This document shows positions 11,188 through 25,870 of a DNA stretch of 64,000 nucleotides, in pieces. Source of the DNA: Porogramme epimiltina (taxonomy: Eukaryota; Basidiomycota; Agaricomycetes; Polyporales; Polyporaceae); assembly GCA_900155495.1 (NCBI GenBank), contig FTLJ01000089.1, forward strand, positions 1-64,000, read 5' to 3'. A program made the position numbers and the translations under genes. The stretch's first letter is position 1, and each line of letters begins with the position of its first letter. The notes under the pieces were generated by a model. That model was not told the DNA's origin. It did not search any database and saw only the letters and a list, made by a program, of their open reading frames with translations.

Positions 11188-12671
11188 CTTGAGGTAGTCG
11201 TAACGTGGATTCGTGTCGGATGAGATAACCTCGTATAATAATGAATAACACTCATGGCATCTTATACCATGCGGGACATAAGGTGTAGATACCTGTAAAT
11301 GTCCCGATGTTCTGAGAATATGCATGATGCATCAAGTACGGTCCAGTATCTCCTGTCCACAGTAACAACACAGCTAGAACGGGTATGAACAAATACAGTT
11401 AACATTGGATTACTTGCACCAACACTATAGGCTTATGCCCACCGGATTTTGAGCCTGCGGGTGTAGAATACTGTGATGGCGTTTGTGTGTGCCTCTTTGC
11501 ATCCCTAACTATCTATGCGTGTGGATTCTATTTTTATCGACAACGGTCCCGTATGTTGCCGACATATGATCATATACGCAGCAGCCACTGCGTAGAATGG
11601 AAGAACCCTCAGGGAATTTGGAAGATGTTTCAGCTACTCACTCAGCTCAAACCTCACATGATAGCGCACTTCGAGCACCCTCGCTCAGACACCCTCAGCG
11701 TTCAGCACGGGTATGACGTCATACGCGATGGCCGATGCCGTGCCACGTCACTTACCATAAACGGCAGGCACGTCAGACACGCAATCTCATCCCCTCCCCA
11801 TCATGCGCTCCTTCCCTCTGGTCTTATCTTGCTACGTATAAGTAGGCCTTCCAAGAGGCACATGGAGCTCCTATGCACTGTCGTTGACGTCTTACATCTT
11901 CGATTCGCTCAGTAGTTGCTCTTCGCGAAACGCCTGCACAAACAAACTCGACAACATGTGATCTCCGCTCAACGAACCCTGGACCTGCCGCCCCCCTAGT
12001 CGTTTCGAAGTGACTGCTCCTCAGCAAGTGCGATACCCGCACGAGATAGCGGGGTCACCGGGTCACCGTCGACACCCAGTGAGGGTATTAGGGAGAATGC
12101 GGCGCAGGCCACGGCAACGCGGGCAACGCGGCCTCGTGCCCGAAATCCGGTAGCATGAAGCCGTAAAACTGTAACTTAAACCGTGGCGTCCGTAGTGCCA
12201 CCCCCCAAAACAACGACGCGCGCTGCCAGGTACCAGCTGCGATCCGTCTCTTTACATCTTCTGTTTGGCGCTGTATACCCGCCGCTCTCACAACGCCGCT
12301 CGAGACAGGTGTGCTCCCTGGAATGCAGCAGTCCGTGTGCCTTCTATTGCGTTCGGATCTAACACGGTTCACTGCTGATGTGCTTAGTGGCTTCTAACGG
12401 CAGATCAAGGCAATTGGCCCATCCGTGACGGTTTGATTCCACCTGTCAAATATGTTAGACAGGCTGTACTTATGATACGCCAACCTCGCGCGTGGGATAA
12501 CGAACAGGTTCGCGGCGAACTGGATACCGCAGTACAGGTATGGTCGGCACTACAAAGTCATAGCGGGCGTCGCTCTACTCCCCCCTGTTCTTCCCTTCTT
12601 CCTTCTTCCCTTCTCATTTCGCGTCTTGCTCTCTATTCTCTTCTCCGTGCTGGACACGACCTTCATTTATC
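11188..12671. other. Intergenic region, no gene recognised
   Basis: About 1.5 kb without a credible gene. A promoter-like stretch near 11836 (TATAAGTAGG) is followed by a leader and an ATG at about 11956 that meets a stop at once, so it may be the remnant of another family member, but no coding similarity remains. The last 100 bases are a pyrimidine-rich leader of the next gene. Confidence 0.4.
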
Positions 12672-13429
12672 ATGTACTTCAAGACGATTTCCACTCTCTT
12701 CGCGGTTTCGGCACTTTGCGCCTTCACCAGTGAGTCCATAACGCTTGACATCTACTGATATGCACTGACCCCGCATACTCCATTCTCCCAATAGATGCAG
12801 CCCCAGCCGCCACCAGCGTGTCGCTGTTCCTTCCCAAGAGCGTCCCGTTCGGTGACAACCAACTCGTCCCGCTCTCTGCCCACAACAACGGCGTAGACTC
12901 GCAAGGTCGGACAACTTGGCAAGTGATAATGGGCACTCCGACCCCAACCGGCACCGACACTACCGTTACCGCCACGCCGACTCCAACTGGTGGTCCAAAC
13001 GAGTCGGTGCCGCCGGCATTCATAGGTGTGTCTTGTGTCTATCCGCATGGCAAGTCCTCAGACGTCTAACGCCGCGCTCTTTATAGCTACGGTTGTTGAA
13101 GGACCTGGCGACAACGCTCACTTCGACTACCGGGTAGACGCAAACCGGACATCTTCGGGGGATTGCTCTATCAAGGACGGTGTTGCCAACTGCTCCTTCG
13201 ACTTGGTGGTGTCTGGCTCCCAGATCACCAGCGGTTCGGCTACGGAGACCGCGACCTTCCTGGCCATTGTGGTGAGTGCCTCCACTTCCCCTTCGCTCAT
13301 GCCACAGGGTGTCTCATTCGTTCGCTACAGTCTGGCGGCTCACCTATGGCAACCATCGGATCCGCTGGAAAGCTCCTGGTGGCGAGCAGTGTGATAGTCG
13401 TCGGCGCATTTGTGAACACTCTCCTGTAG
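12672..13429 (+). CDS. Small secreted, probably GPI-anchored protein, paralogue 5
   Basis: Exons 12672-12729, 12795-13025, 13087-13271 and 13331-13429 give 190 residues, the longest of the family. The extra length lies at the end of exon 2, a Pro/Thr-rich insert (TPTPTGTDTTVTATPTPTG) that probably forms an O-glycosylated stalk. The core keeps SVSLFLPK, GVDSQGRTTW, ATVVEGP and the cysteine pair DCSIKDGVANCS. The tail (ASSVIVVGAFVNTLL) fits a GPI signal. The signal peptide starts MYFKTIS. Confidence 0.82.
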
Positions 13430-13706
13430 TTTGAGGTTGACAGACTGGCCGATCGATGCCGCGAATGCCGTGATTGGACCGCACTTGTAGCGAATGGAAA
13501 TGCAATACGATACCCCCGATCCCGGAAACCATCATAAAGCTTATTACTCCCGATGATTGGGAGGGGCAAGGGTTATTACTTCCGATGGTTGGGAGGTACA
13601 GCTATAGCTAGCGCTGTGTTGTCTCAGCGTGGCGGGATCCTATGCCGCGAACTCGCGACCGGAGGCCCGGCGCCTGAGGCGGTGACGCATGGCACGGATG
13701 AACGCG

Positions 13707-13714
13707 TGACGTCA
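13707..13714 (+). promoter_or_regulatory. CRE-like palindrome TGACGTCA
   Basis: A perfect TGACGTCA palindrome lies about 180 bases upstream of the start codon at 13893. bZIP factors of the CREB/ATF type bind this sequence. Use in this organism is inferred only. Confidence 0.4.
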
Positions 13715-13892
13715 CGCGTCGTGGGGCGGCCGGGCCGGAACGCGTCCAAAAACGGCAAGGGCGTCGGGCATCTTATCTCTTTTTTCGCGGTGCATCTTTT
13801 GCTTTGACTCGTTCTGCTGCTTCTTGCTCTCTGACTCGTCCCCCTCTCTCAAAAGCCAGGGTGCTCTCTCGATCTCCCTATCCACTCCCGCC

Positions 13893-16750
<2,858 letters not shown>

Positions 16751-17559
16751 GGTGTCTGTGTACGCCGTCAGGACTTAGGGGGACGGGAGTGGTGCTTATA
16801 CTTGAAAACTCGCGTGGTAGATAGGAAGAAGCGAAACGATGCTGTATTGTTTTACTTAAGTGCTGTACCAATACGATCATAGACGTCTAAGATGGCATGA
16901 CTCTACGGACGATGAACATATACTCATGTGGCGTACGAGGAGAACATCAGCCTCAAGATGCCTTCGACTTTCGAATGTTCGAATCACGGCGTCGGTGGAA
17001 CTACGGCCACCTTTCGAAGAGCCACGTTGCAACCCTCGTTGCCCAAGCGGAGGCCAGTGCTATTCTGGTCGCAGAGAGCGCAGAGCGGCAGCTCAATTGC
17101 TGGGAGTTATTGAATTGAAAGGCCAGCGCACAAGGCAGTCGCAGGAGGTATGTCGCGAGGTGCGGAGGTGGAAAGCGGGCGAGCATTGAATGGGAGTGGG
17201 ATCGTCGTCGTATCGAAGTGGGTAAAGAGCAAACATACGACGTCATCGATGGGTCTGCGTGGGGTCCGAACAGCGAGTGTCAATAGTCTGAGGACGTCTG
17301 ATGCTGTCTGACGTCGAATACCCCGTTTTGTTTGGGAATTCGGGTGTCGGAGTTGCTGGCTGTCATGACGTCGTGCTAGAGAATGGGAGGAAGTGGTCGT
17401 GTCACGCTTGGCGAGTCGAGGAGGGCCATTTGGGAGTGAGCACGTCGCGTTGCAAGTAAAGCCTCCGAGATGTGTCGTCATACGTCCGTGCGCTGTGCCT
17501 GGCGGAGAGGCGTCCGCGTGGGTGGATGCGGCAGTCACTCTTGAGGAAGCAAGGGGACC
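16751..17559. other. Intergenic region
   Basis: 3' flank of the lysine gene and the 3' side of the minus-strand gene at 17560. The long minus-strand frame here (17107-17538) has biased composition, no domain signs and no splice context; I see no gene. Confidence 0.4.
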
Positions 17560-18014
17560 CTAAGCAGTTCGCCATCGTATGTCGAGGACCTCAGGTGAAG
17601 CCTCATCGTCATAAACACAGTTGAATGTAGCTAACGCATAAGCGAGGAGAAGGAAGAGGCCAAAAAATAACCACGAAGACGCCGCGGGGATAGAGCGACC
17701 CCCGCGGTGACCCATAGGGTAACCTATAGAGTAGCTGTCAACATGGGCCATTATGACTTCATAGATGACTATTCTCATCGTCGGGGAGAGAACTCACCGG
17801 TAACATGATCTCGGGGGCACTGCGGCATCTTCGAAGACCAGCGGGTGCAGAACCTACGATACACAGGAGCCTCGAGGCCCGTCGACGGGGTGAATGCGTG
17901 TAGTTGCGGAGGCCGTGCCCATCTGCACCTTTGACACGACTCTGAGTTCTCGGAGTGCATGTGAGGCGGAGGCTGTCAGAGTGAGACAGGGACGAACCTG
18001 GGGTGGTGCGTCAT
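17560..18014 (-). CDS. Small single-pass membrane protein (hypothetical)
   Basis: Three minus-strand exons are inferred: 18014-17998 (17 nt), 17922-17798 and 17723-17560, giving 101 residues with continuous phases. The N-terminal half is rich in Pro, Arg and Trp (for example APVYRRFCTRW) and would face the cytosol. One hydrophobic helix follows (SSWLFFGLFLLLAYALATF), then an acidic C-terminal tail (DDEASPEVLD). There is no signal peptide, so it is a tail-proximal or signal-anchor membrane protein. The first donor is a weak GTTCGT and the first exon is tiny, so the 5' end may be wrong. I do not recognise the family. Confidence 0.42.
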
Positions 18015-18647
18015 AGGGGGCTTTGAGACGGACGTTCACACACGCCGGTTTGACAGGATATGGCAATAAAGCACGGTGATCTGCGTTGAGAGTGAGACCG
18101 CGGGAGACGAGCTGCAGAGGCGGTGATTCCCAAGGAAGCCACGTATGCGCGGGTGCGTTGCTTGAATGTTCTCGTGCAGTGGAAGACAATATCGTGAAGG
18201 TCGGTGGATGTAACATGGTCTCCCTGTGACAGTGCCCTAGAAAATACAAACCAATCGGAGACACGGGTCGGATTCCACGGTCAACACCGCGGAGTTCCCG
18301 AGACGAACGTATAGCAACATACTAGAATGGGGCGTCGGTGTTGGTCTGAGGCGGCCATCATCCACGGGTCCTGTATGTGCATTGTTCTCGAGGACCAGGG
18401 TGGAGTAGGTTTCGATCGTGCGGTACCGACGTCGAGCTGAAGATGCGAGAATGAGCTCCGACTGGCTGGAGGCCTTGCCTGGGTGTGGAGCCGCATTCAA
18501 TCCAGTGATGATAGGTCGGCTAGAGATGGTCACTCGCGATGTTCCCTCGTCGACCTCAAGCGAAAGAGTGACGTAGCCAGAGAAGTGATGCGGCACCTCG
18601 CGACCGAGGTAGACCTAGAGAGAAGAGGAAAAGGTCAGCTCGAGACG
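18015..18647. other. Hydrophobin upstream region
   Basis: No gene is supported. Minus-strand open frames are present but have no recognisable features. The right part holds the promoter of the hydrophobin gene. Confidence 0.4.
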
Positions 18648-18654
18648 TATAAAA
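18648..18654 (+). promoter_or_regulatory. TATA box of the hydrophobin gene
   Basis: A canonical TATAAAA lies 80 bases upstream of the hydrophobin start codon, in keeping with the strong, developmentally regulated promoters usual for this family. Confidence 0.6.
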
Positions 18655-18727
18655 GACCTCAGACTCGAGCCAGAGTCCCCAGCGAACAGTCACCAGCAGT
18701 TCACTACTCGCCTCAGCCAGCTTCAAC

Positions 18728-19184
18728 ATGTTCTCCAAGCTCTCCATCGTCGCCACCTTGGCAATCCTTGCCGTCGCCACCGCCGCTCCCAACTCGCCGC
18801 CGCCGGCGTCGTGCAGCACGGGTACCATCCAATGCTGCGACACCGTCGAGAAGGCCAGCGACCCCGCCGCGACCGCGATCATCGCCTCCATTGGCGTCGT
18901 CGTCCAGGACGTCAACGCACTCGTCGGCTTGACCTGCTCCCCCGTCACCGTCATCGGCGTCGGCTCTGGCGACTCCTGGTAAGTTTCTGCGTGCCTTCGA
19001 CGGCTGGGCTCCGAGAGCTGACTTGCGTTCATAGCAATGCGCAGACCGTCTGCTGCGAGAACAACTCGTTCGGTAAGATATAGTGGCACGGCGTGGTCGC
19101 GACTCACTATCAGATGAAGAGTACTCACAGCGACCCATCACAGGCTCGCTCATCTCCATTGGCTGCGCCCCGATCACGCTCTAA
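18728..19184 (+). CDS. Class I hydrophobin
   Basis: Exons 18728-18978, 19035-19072 and 19144-19184 give 109 residues. A signal peptide (MFSKLSIVATLAILAVATAA) is followed by the eight-cysteine hydrophobin pattern: C-x6-CC-x32-C-x14-C-x5-CC-x12-C. The wide third gap and loose spacing mark class I, the type that assembles into insoluble rodlets on aerial hyphae and fruit bodies. The protein ends five residues after the last cysteine, as is usual. Two introns at the Cys5 and Cys7-Cys8 parts match the common Agaricomycete gene structure. It stands alone, with no hydrophobin neighbour in the window. Confidence 0.95.
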
Positions 19185-20357
19185 GCCATATGCCCAAGTC
19201 TCGACGGAAGTTGTGTCACGGGAGCTGAGGCTGACGGGGGTAGTGTATGGGAGGATGGGAAGATAGATCGTTGTGTAACGTTGTATGCCGTTGTGTATGA
19301 ATTGAGTCTATGCTCGGGCGTGTGCCCAATGAACTCTCCGGAAGGAACCGGTGCTAGTGAGCCATGTCGTAAGTATGAAAGCCCGCAGGAGCCACATGCG
19401 CCTGAGTGGTTGGGCATGGTCACATTGTGGTGCGACGTATGAGTCGCAGGCTGACCTGCTGATCAAACGTGTTATCAGCTGGAAGTTAGGACGTCATTTC
19501 CGGGCACTACTGGGTAACTCTTGCCTACGTACCTCTACTACACTTAATTGCGGGGCTGTTTGAGGTGCCTAGTTCGACCACATAACGAGAGGGCGGGTTT
19601 CCGACTCGGATGCGCGTCACATATTAGTACTACAGTCTTTGGTAGACGTTCCGGGTGGCTGGTGTTTCAACAAGTTGGGAGCGCGGGCCCTGTAGTTGCG
19701 CAGGGCTCATAGGTGGGTGATCAAAGATCCATCATAGGATAACGCGGTTAGACGAAAGCCTGTTGATGCTGGGAGACAAGGGGTTCGTTCAACTTTGAGC
19801 AAATCGAAGTGCGCGGCGGCGCAACATATGCCTTGTCATCACCTGATTTGCGCGGTCCGGGGAGGCCCGGCCCTAAATTGCCGCAAACAGCGGGGAGACG
19901 CGCGCGACGCTCGACCCCGCCTTCCTGCCTTCCTCCTACCAGGCTTCGCGCGACGCGATTCCGTTCCGACATATCTTCCGCCACCGCCTCAAATGCTCTT
20001 TACTCCCTGGAGGCATCTTCTTCTACACACGCATATAGACACACCATTCACTACTTACGCGACGCCCCCATGTTAGAAGGCTACGAATGCCCGGCGGTAC
20101 GTGATTTTTCTGACGACTCCATCTACGCCGCGACCTGAGTGCGAATGTGACCAGCCACGCGCTCTCCGGGTAGCAAAATACGAAGCAAGCCATCGCGGCG
20201 CGCGAGGTCACTGGACGGCGCCCTCCCCCTAGCCGAACATTCCCCTGCGCGACCTCCCGGCCCGCGCATCAACTCGTGACGCCGCTCCTCCGTTTAAGAA
20301 GGCCGCGCTCGCCGCCCCGCGCTGCTCTCCCAGTCTGGAGAGGCTCCTGTATGCGAC
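19185..20357. other. Intergenic region between hydrophobin and GH28
   Basis: About 1.2 kb with no credible gene. The right part, GC-rich and ending in a pyrimidine-rich leader, is the GH28 promoter; a GTTTAAGAAGG stretch near 20290 may act as a weak TATA. Confidence 0.4.
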
Positions 20358-22381
20358 ATGAAGGTGCTTGCAAGCTTGACAGCGCTGGCTCTGTTCGCCG
20401 CTCGTGTTAGCGCGGGGAAAGTGCCGAAGACGTGCGTGTTGAAGCCGTTGGGGGAGGGTCTGGACGACACGGACCAGGTGCGCACTTGCCTTTCCTCCTC
20501 TATGTTCGTTTTTGAACGATGCTCGTGAAGGTTGAAGCTGCCATTGCGAAATGCGGGCACTTTGGGCGGACGGTGTTTGAGGCGGGCGAGTACAATATCA
20601 CCAGGTGCGTTGTGCGCGCATTTACCCCAGAGCGCGCGCTCACAGCTTCTTTAGGAAGATGACCTGGGACCTCGTAGGCTCCCGCGTCGACATGCACGGC
20701 TACCTCAGCGTGAGTCTCTCAGTTTCCTCTCCAAAATCTCCACCCGCCCACCTACCCCCTCGCGTCGCACAACGTAGTTCAAGCCCGACATCCAATACTG
20801 GCTCGACGCCGCGAACACATACCGCGTCATCTTCCTCCAGAGCCAGGCGTCCTGGTTCGTCGTCACCGGCCGCGACTTCACGATCGACGCGCACGGCGCG
20901 GGCGGGATCAACGGGAACGGCCAGCCGTGGTGGTCCTACTTTGCGACGCGCGTGCGCGAGGACGGCGACGGGCGCCCCATTGCGTTTACCCTGAGCAACG
21001 TCACGCGTGCGGTTGTGCGCGATTTCAGGATCGAGGCGCAGCCTTTCTGGTGTAACGCTGTCGCGGACTCGCGGGAGGTGCTGTATGATGGGATGTATTG
21101 CAACGCGACGAACCAGGACCCGACGTTTGTAGGGCAAAAGTGAGTATGCAGAGCCTCATAGTGTCTACACTCGCTAATCGCGTTGGTTGTTTAGCGTGGT
21201 TCCTAATACGGATGGTACGCGAGTTTTCATTGAGGTTGGATGCGGAAGTTCATCGCTGCGCTCCCAGGTATCGACACGTATAGGTCTGACAAGATCACGC
21301 TGCTCAACTGGGACGTGAGTTCCGCCGTTTCAAACTTCCTCTGAGGGAGTTATACTCATTCCTCCTTAGATCACCTGCGGAGATGATTGTCTTGCTTTCA
21401 AGGGGGTACGCGTCTCATCTTGGTGCCCTCGAGAACTTAGAGCTCACTCGTATCTAGAACTCAACCAACGTCTACTCGAAGGGCATAAAATGCCGAGGCG
21501 GAAATGGTATCGCGATCGGATCCCTCGGACAATACGTGGGCATGGTGAGTCCCAGCGCTAGAGTTCAGAAGTGCCTAACGCTCACGTCCACACTCTCAGC
21601 CTGACATCGTCGACCATCTGACTATCGAAGATGCCCAGGTACGTTCACAGACTGCCTTTGGCCCCGCATTCGTTCCTTGATGCGCATTTCTCTCGCTTGC
21701 AGATGATTCGCCTGGACCCCAAGGTGCAGCCGAACATGGTCAATGGTGTCTACTTTAAGACGTGGACAGGCAGCGTGAACGGCGTGCCGCCGACTGGCGG
21801 AGGGGGTGCTGGAGGTACGCTCAGTCGTTCGTCTCTGTATACTCTGCACACGCTCACCCGTAGCGACTAGGTTACGTTTCGAACGTCATCTCTAAGAACA
21901 TCTCGTTGGACAACGTCACGGTCCCTGTACACGTGTACCAGACGAATGGCGGTCACACGTAGGTGTCTAGTCTCGTGTTTCCCGCGCCCGTAGCGCTAAC
22001 TAGACGGATGCACGACGCTCTCAGGGGAGACATCCCGTCGAGTCTTCAGTTCAGCAACCTTTCGTTCATCGATTGGAGGGGTACGTCTCAACGCAACACC
22101 CGTGAGCACTAAGCTTCTTCCGACTTCCTCCCTTCTGTGATACTGAACGGGCTCCACGTGTAGTCGTCGACATCGAATGCAGCCCAAACGCACCGTGTCC
22201 TAACATGGCGTTCGAGGACTTCAACGTCCTGCCTCCCGTGGGGACGAGCGCTGCAGTCAAGTGCTTGAACGTCGTAAGCGAAGTCGGGCTACCTGGTGCG
22301 TCGCTTCTTTTTTCTATGCCTCGGGGAGAGCTAGAAGACTGATTCTTGTTTCAAGGATGCAACACGACCGGGAGCGCCTGA
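20358..22381 (+). CDS. Secreted GH28 glycosidase (exo-polygalacturonase / rhamnogalacturonan hydrolase type)
   Basis: Fourteen exons are inferred: 20358-20477, 20531-20604, 20655-20709, 20778-21139, 21195-21214, 21268-21314, 21370-21405, 21458-21544, 21600-21638, 21703-21814, 21871-21958, 22025-22101, 22164-22295 and 22356-22381. They give 424 residues. A signal peptide (to about residue 19) is followed by a right-handed beta-helix enzyme that cuts pectin outside the cell. Catalytic motifs NTDG and CGDDC are present. In the third motif the usual His is Asn (GGNGIAIGSLG), and the usual RIK reads YFK (NGVYFKTWTG), which points to an exo-acting subtype or altered activity. The second ATG in the leader was chosen because it gives the signal peptide. 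Broken copies lie at 28594, 37141 and 44266. Confidence 0.88.
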
Positions 22382-22555
22382 GATACCCTAGCCTGAGCAC
22401 CGGATATTCACGATCGGATCAGCTCCAATCCTCGTGTCGAGTTGTGATGTGAATGTATGCGTTCCGGCAACCTACGTCGAACTTTTGGCGAACTGGTAAA
22501 AGTGGGTCAGTTCCCGGGAGCTCTAGGTTGTCCCCAATGACCAGCGCCTAATTGA

Positions 22556-22565
22556 GATAAGATAA
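22556..22565 (+). repeat. GATAAGATAA repeat, left edge of block A
   Basis: Double GATA motif followed by CGGAGCGGAGCTTAAAT. It is one of ten such sites marking the edges of the array blocks and the HNH gene promoter. Binding by a fungal GATA factor is possible but not shown. Confidence 0.7.
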
Positions 22566-22730
22566 GGGACGTGTCGGAGCGGAGCTTAAATATTGTGAGG
22601 GCCACCGGGGGAGAGATGACCGACGAGCTTCCTCCCCCATCGCGCAAATGTAGGCCCTCAGGCCTCAGGCTTTCAGATGAAAGTTACAAGGCTTCTGGCT
22701 TCACTTTTCTGGTTGATTTGAAGCGCGCAC

Positions 22731-22860
22731 ATGGCTGCCGAGGCTGAACAGGTCGGTTGCTACACTAGCCTCATCCCTAATCGAATGCATTTGTGCTTGT
22801 AGGAGATATCGGTGCGCACAAGAAGAGATACGCCGAGGTCTAGGTGTGCTCGTTGTGACT
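22731..22860 (+). pseudogene. Short relic left of 7TM A (unknown gene)
   Basis: A stretch starting at an ATG (MAAEAEQVG) recurs left of 7TM copies B (31350-31500), C (38285-38410) and D (45715-45855). In D it reads FPLVGDIVKYKKRYEMACKT before a GTGAGG donor-like site; elsewhere it is interrupted by stops. It looks like one exon of an unidentified gene that travelled with the block. Confidence 0.35.
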
Positions 22861-23085
22861 TGACTCTGACCAGTGCTCTCTCAGATATTGAAGTTTGAGC
22901 GAGTACAATGTATGCGTCGTTCTCGGAAAAGCTATATTATATGAACAGTCGTACCTGGACAAGTATTCATATGATCATGTCCGCCGGCGCTACAGCTAGC
23001 CAATCCCCGGATATACCCACTGTGACAGTCCCCTCCCCTATTACTCCAGTACTAGATGATGTCGTCTCTTTCCGAGGACGAGCAA

Positions 23086-24543
23086 TTAGTAGTACGACTG
23101 CAAGCTGGTATAGAGGTGGTCGATCGGCGACTGGTTGATCGTGACAATAACGATGATAGCCATAGGATACATTGCCTGATACGTACCGGGGAATGGCGCA
23201 CGATTTGGTAGGATCGAGAAAACAGCTGTGAATATCCTGCCGTGACAAGTTCAGAAATGAGAAACTCACGACTAGTGGAACGAGGCTACTGAAAACAAAG
23301 TTATCCATGAAGGCAACGTATTTGTCGTCGGCCACTTTGTCCCAACGTCTCAGAGTGATTGCTAGGTATGAAACAACAATGATCTATCGAAAATTAAACG
23401 ATTGCTACGCCTAGTTGGGGGTGATACAGAAAAAAAGCGACGCACCCACAGTAGGCAGTATCCTATCCCGGACTCGACGATGAACATCAACACGCTCACA
23501 GCACGTGCTTGTGCCGTCTGTCCTCCCATTGAGTATTTTTGCATAATACGCCTGTTTGACCTAATGCAAAGATTGTACAAGTATTCTCTATAGTAACCAA
23601 GAAAATTGGCGTACCATGCCTTGTACCCGATAAGGGCCGTAGCGATTACATTCGTAGCCAGAGACAAAACGGCACAAGCCAATCCTATTGGATCATACGC
23701 CAGAGCTTGGGGCCAGTTGTAGTAATCGTTGGACCGCATGGTTGAGTGACCTTGTGGGAAATTCTGGTATGAAGTAACAATGCCCAAAACTTCGAGTCGG
23801 CGATCAGTCACTAACTCTAACAACGAAGAACCTCAGCATCGAGTACCTACCCCCCGTTGTGACAATGAGGACAACCCCTGTGCCCCAGACAAGTTTATCT
23901 TTTGGCCAGATTACGAGTGCCCGCCACCAAACGATTATGTCGCTGATCAGCATCTGAAGGGGAAACTGTCAGCTGCATTTACATAGGATGCGAGACTCCT
24001 CCCCGATAAACGTACATTTACTGTGAGTGTCGCTGCTGTAGCACCCATTTGAATGAATAATAGGTCTACCATTCGATCGAAGTCGTCCGAAACTGAAGAA
24101 GCCTCGGGATTACACAAGTTTGAAGCTGCATCCGAAGTCGTTTTGCTTATCGCCCGATACAGGGATTGAGTGTACCCAAAGTATACACATGTAGAGATGT
24201 ATAACGCCGCTGTAGCAGCTAGTAGGATCCTAACCGAGGGCTGAGCCACTCCTTTACGGCTTTTCAAACGCGTGTTATGATAGTTTCAGAGGAGCGCAAT
24301 GTCAGAACTCACGCGAGGACCAGCGCTGAAACCGCTGCCAGCGCGGAGGTCACTCCTGTATCGCAGTACTCCGTTAGGTGTGTATCTAGGCCTTTGGAAA
24401 TGGAAGAAGCATGACGTACCAAATAAACATGCAGATGCAATGAAATCAGTTGTGTATTCTGACGAGGTTGTGAAATTCTGCAAGAAATACTGTGCACCTG
24501 AGTTGACCCCTTGGGAGCAGTCACCGGTGGGATCACTCGACAT
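23086..24543 (-). CDS. Seven-transmembrane protein, array copy A
   Basis: Eight minus-strand exons: 24543-24420, 24355-24313, 24259-24016, 23953-23851, 23789-23615, 23560-23446, 23383-23270 and 23175-23086, giving 335 residues. Seven hydrophobic helices are visible: around CLFGVTSALAAVSALVLA (1), a second ending ISTCVYFGYTQSL, a third before IVWWRALVIWP, the fourth LVWGTGVVLIVTT, the fifth LACAVLSLATNVIATALIGY, the sixth VSVLMFIVESGIGYCLLW running into the next exon, and the seventh MAIIVIVTINQS. The motifs WWRA..IWP, ATNVIATALIGYK and VESG.GYC mark an Agaricomycete 7TM family with GPCR-like topology; ligand and partner are unknown. The short N-terminus carries a glycosylation sequon (NFT). 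All junctions are consensus GT-AG with no frame break. Confidence 0.8.
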
Positions 24544-25229
24544 GATATAGGTCGGAGCCTACTGGGACAAGTTTTTGGGGATTTCTGAAGGAAGAGGGGG
24601 GGTAACATCGCTCAATACAGACGTGGGTCTTTTATCTTCATGGCCCTGGGTAAGATATCACGTAAAATTATATAATCGCATCATAGAATGGAACCCGCTT
24701 CCTCTGAGAAAATGCCTGTGGGCAACAAGGCCCGGCGTACGGAAAAGGGAATGGACTCAACGAAAGCGCTGTGAACATCAATCACCCCATTGACGTTTCA
24801 CAGCCTTCCTGGTTCGGACCAGTGCCTCAAAACCCTGGGTAGTGAAGGGACGTCCTAGATTCATACGCCTCATCACCGGTGTGGACTGAGCGAAGCACAG
24901 CATGGGTATTCTACGTCTAAGCCGTGTTGGAAACCGCCTTTCAAACGGCGCGGATACTCGCCTAGTCACCGCCTCCAGCACCCGCCGTCAACTCGCCTTC
25001 GCAATCTCTCCGTGTAGATAATCAACGGTTTTACAGTCGCTTACAGCCCGTGAGCAAAAGTTAGCTCGAAGAACAAAGTAAGTCGGTCGTGATGAAAATT
25101 AGAGCTTTTCATTACTGAGGTCACGTCAGACTAACTCCGGGCCCCTAGTCAGTGTCAATGTCCAATCTCCGTGGGTCGTGACATGCGATACTCAGGCAGC
25201 CACTGGGACTAGCTCACCTGCAGCATGGA

Positions 25230-25870
25230 AATTCCGTACGGGCGCCGATATATATATCTCTGTGGTCATTTGTGTCTCTACAGTTGACGTCCGCATTTGA
25301 ATATGAACATGGACAATGACGTTGGATTGTTTAAGGCCTGCAACGGCTCGCTACACAGTGGGTGGCTTATATGCTGTGGCTTTGTGTACGACCCACGTTT
25401 GCCTCAGCATTCTTTGGCATGACTGTAAGCCTATCTACATTAGGACACCGTTAGACGCTAAACTTTCCATGATACCTGCAGCTCATTGATGCACATCCTC
25501 TTCCTCGGTCAAGTTCGACAATCGCACGAGCCCATGACTTGACGTTATCAGACATAGAACAGATACAACAATCAATTTCTATCCGAACTCACTCGTGCAG
25601 AAGGTCCCACACGTCACATCTGCTTCCTCCGGTGGCATGCCGTCTTACGCCTCAGCGGCGTGGCGAAACGAACAAGGCTCTTAGATACTGACATGTGTGG
25701 CAGATTTCACGCAGTGCTTAATGTAGATGCAGCGCCTGTGGCGTCAGTCTCCATGGACAGCATAGGGCGCGGTGAGCCATGGGTTACCGGCGTCCGTCCA
25801 GCAATGTCTACTCCAAGCTATGCCCCGACCGGGGCTTGGGCAAACGTATGCCTGAGTCTATCGTAGGTGA
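25230..25870 (+). pseudogene. Decayed HNH gene copy, block A
   Basis: Plus-strand relic of the gene intact on minus at 58050-60417. The end of its first exon is recognisable (GGGTGGCTTATATGCTGTGG at 25345-25365). Near 25720 a frame reads VDAAPVASVSMDSIGRGE, matching VAPVGVDFMDKVVRGG in the intact protein. Stops and small indels break the frames between. The 3' flank and the inverted nucleoporin tail follow in the order expected of an inverted copy. Confidence 0.6.

Noticed and set aside
11487..11915. 142-codon frame between paralogues 4 and 5
   Set aside because: No signal peptide pattern, no conserved block of the neighbouring family and no splice partners.
17107..17538. 143-codon minus-strand frame
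   Set aside because: No splice context, no domain, low-complexity Thr/Arg content; no second line of evidence.
22081..22087. Alternative GTACGT donor in GH28 exon 12
   Set aside because: The equivalent position in copy C lacks GT while the downstream coding words persist, so the later GTGAGC donor was chosen.
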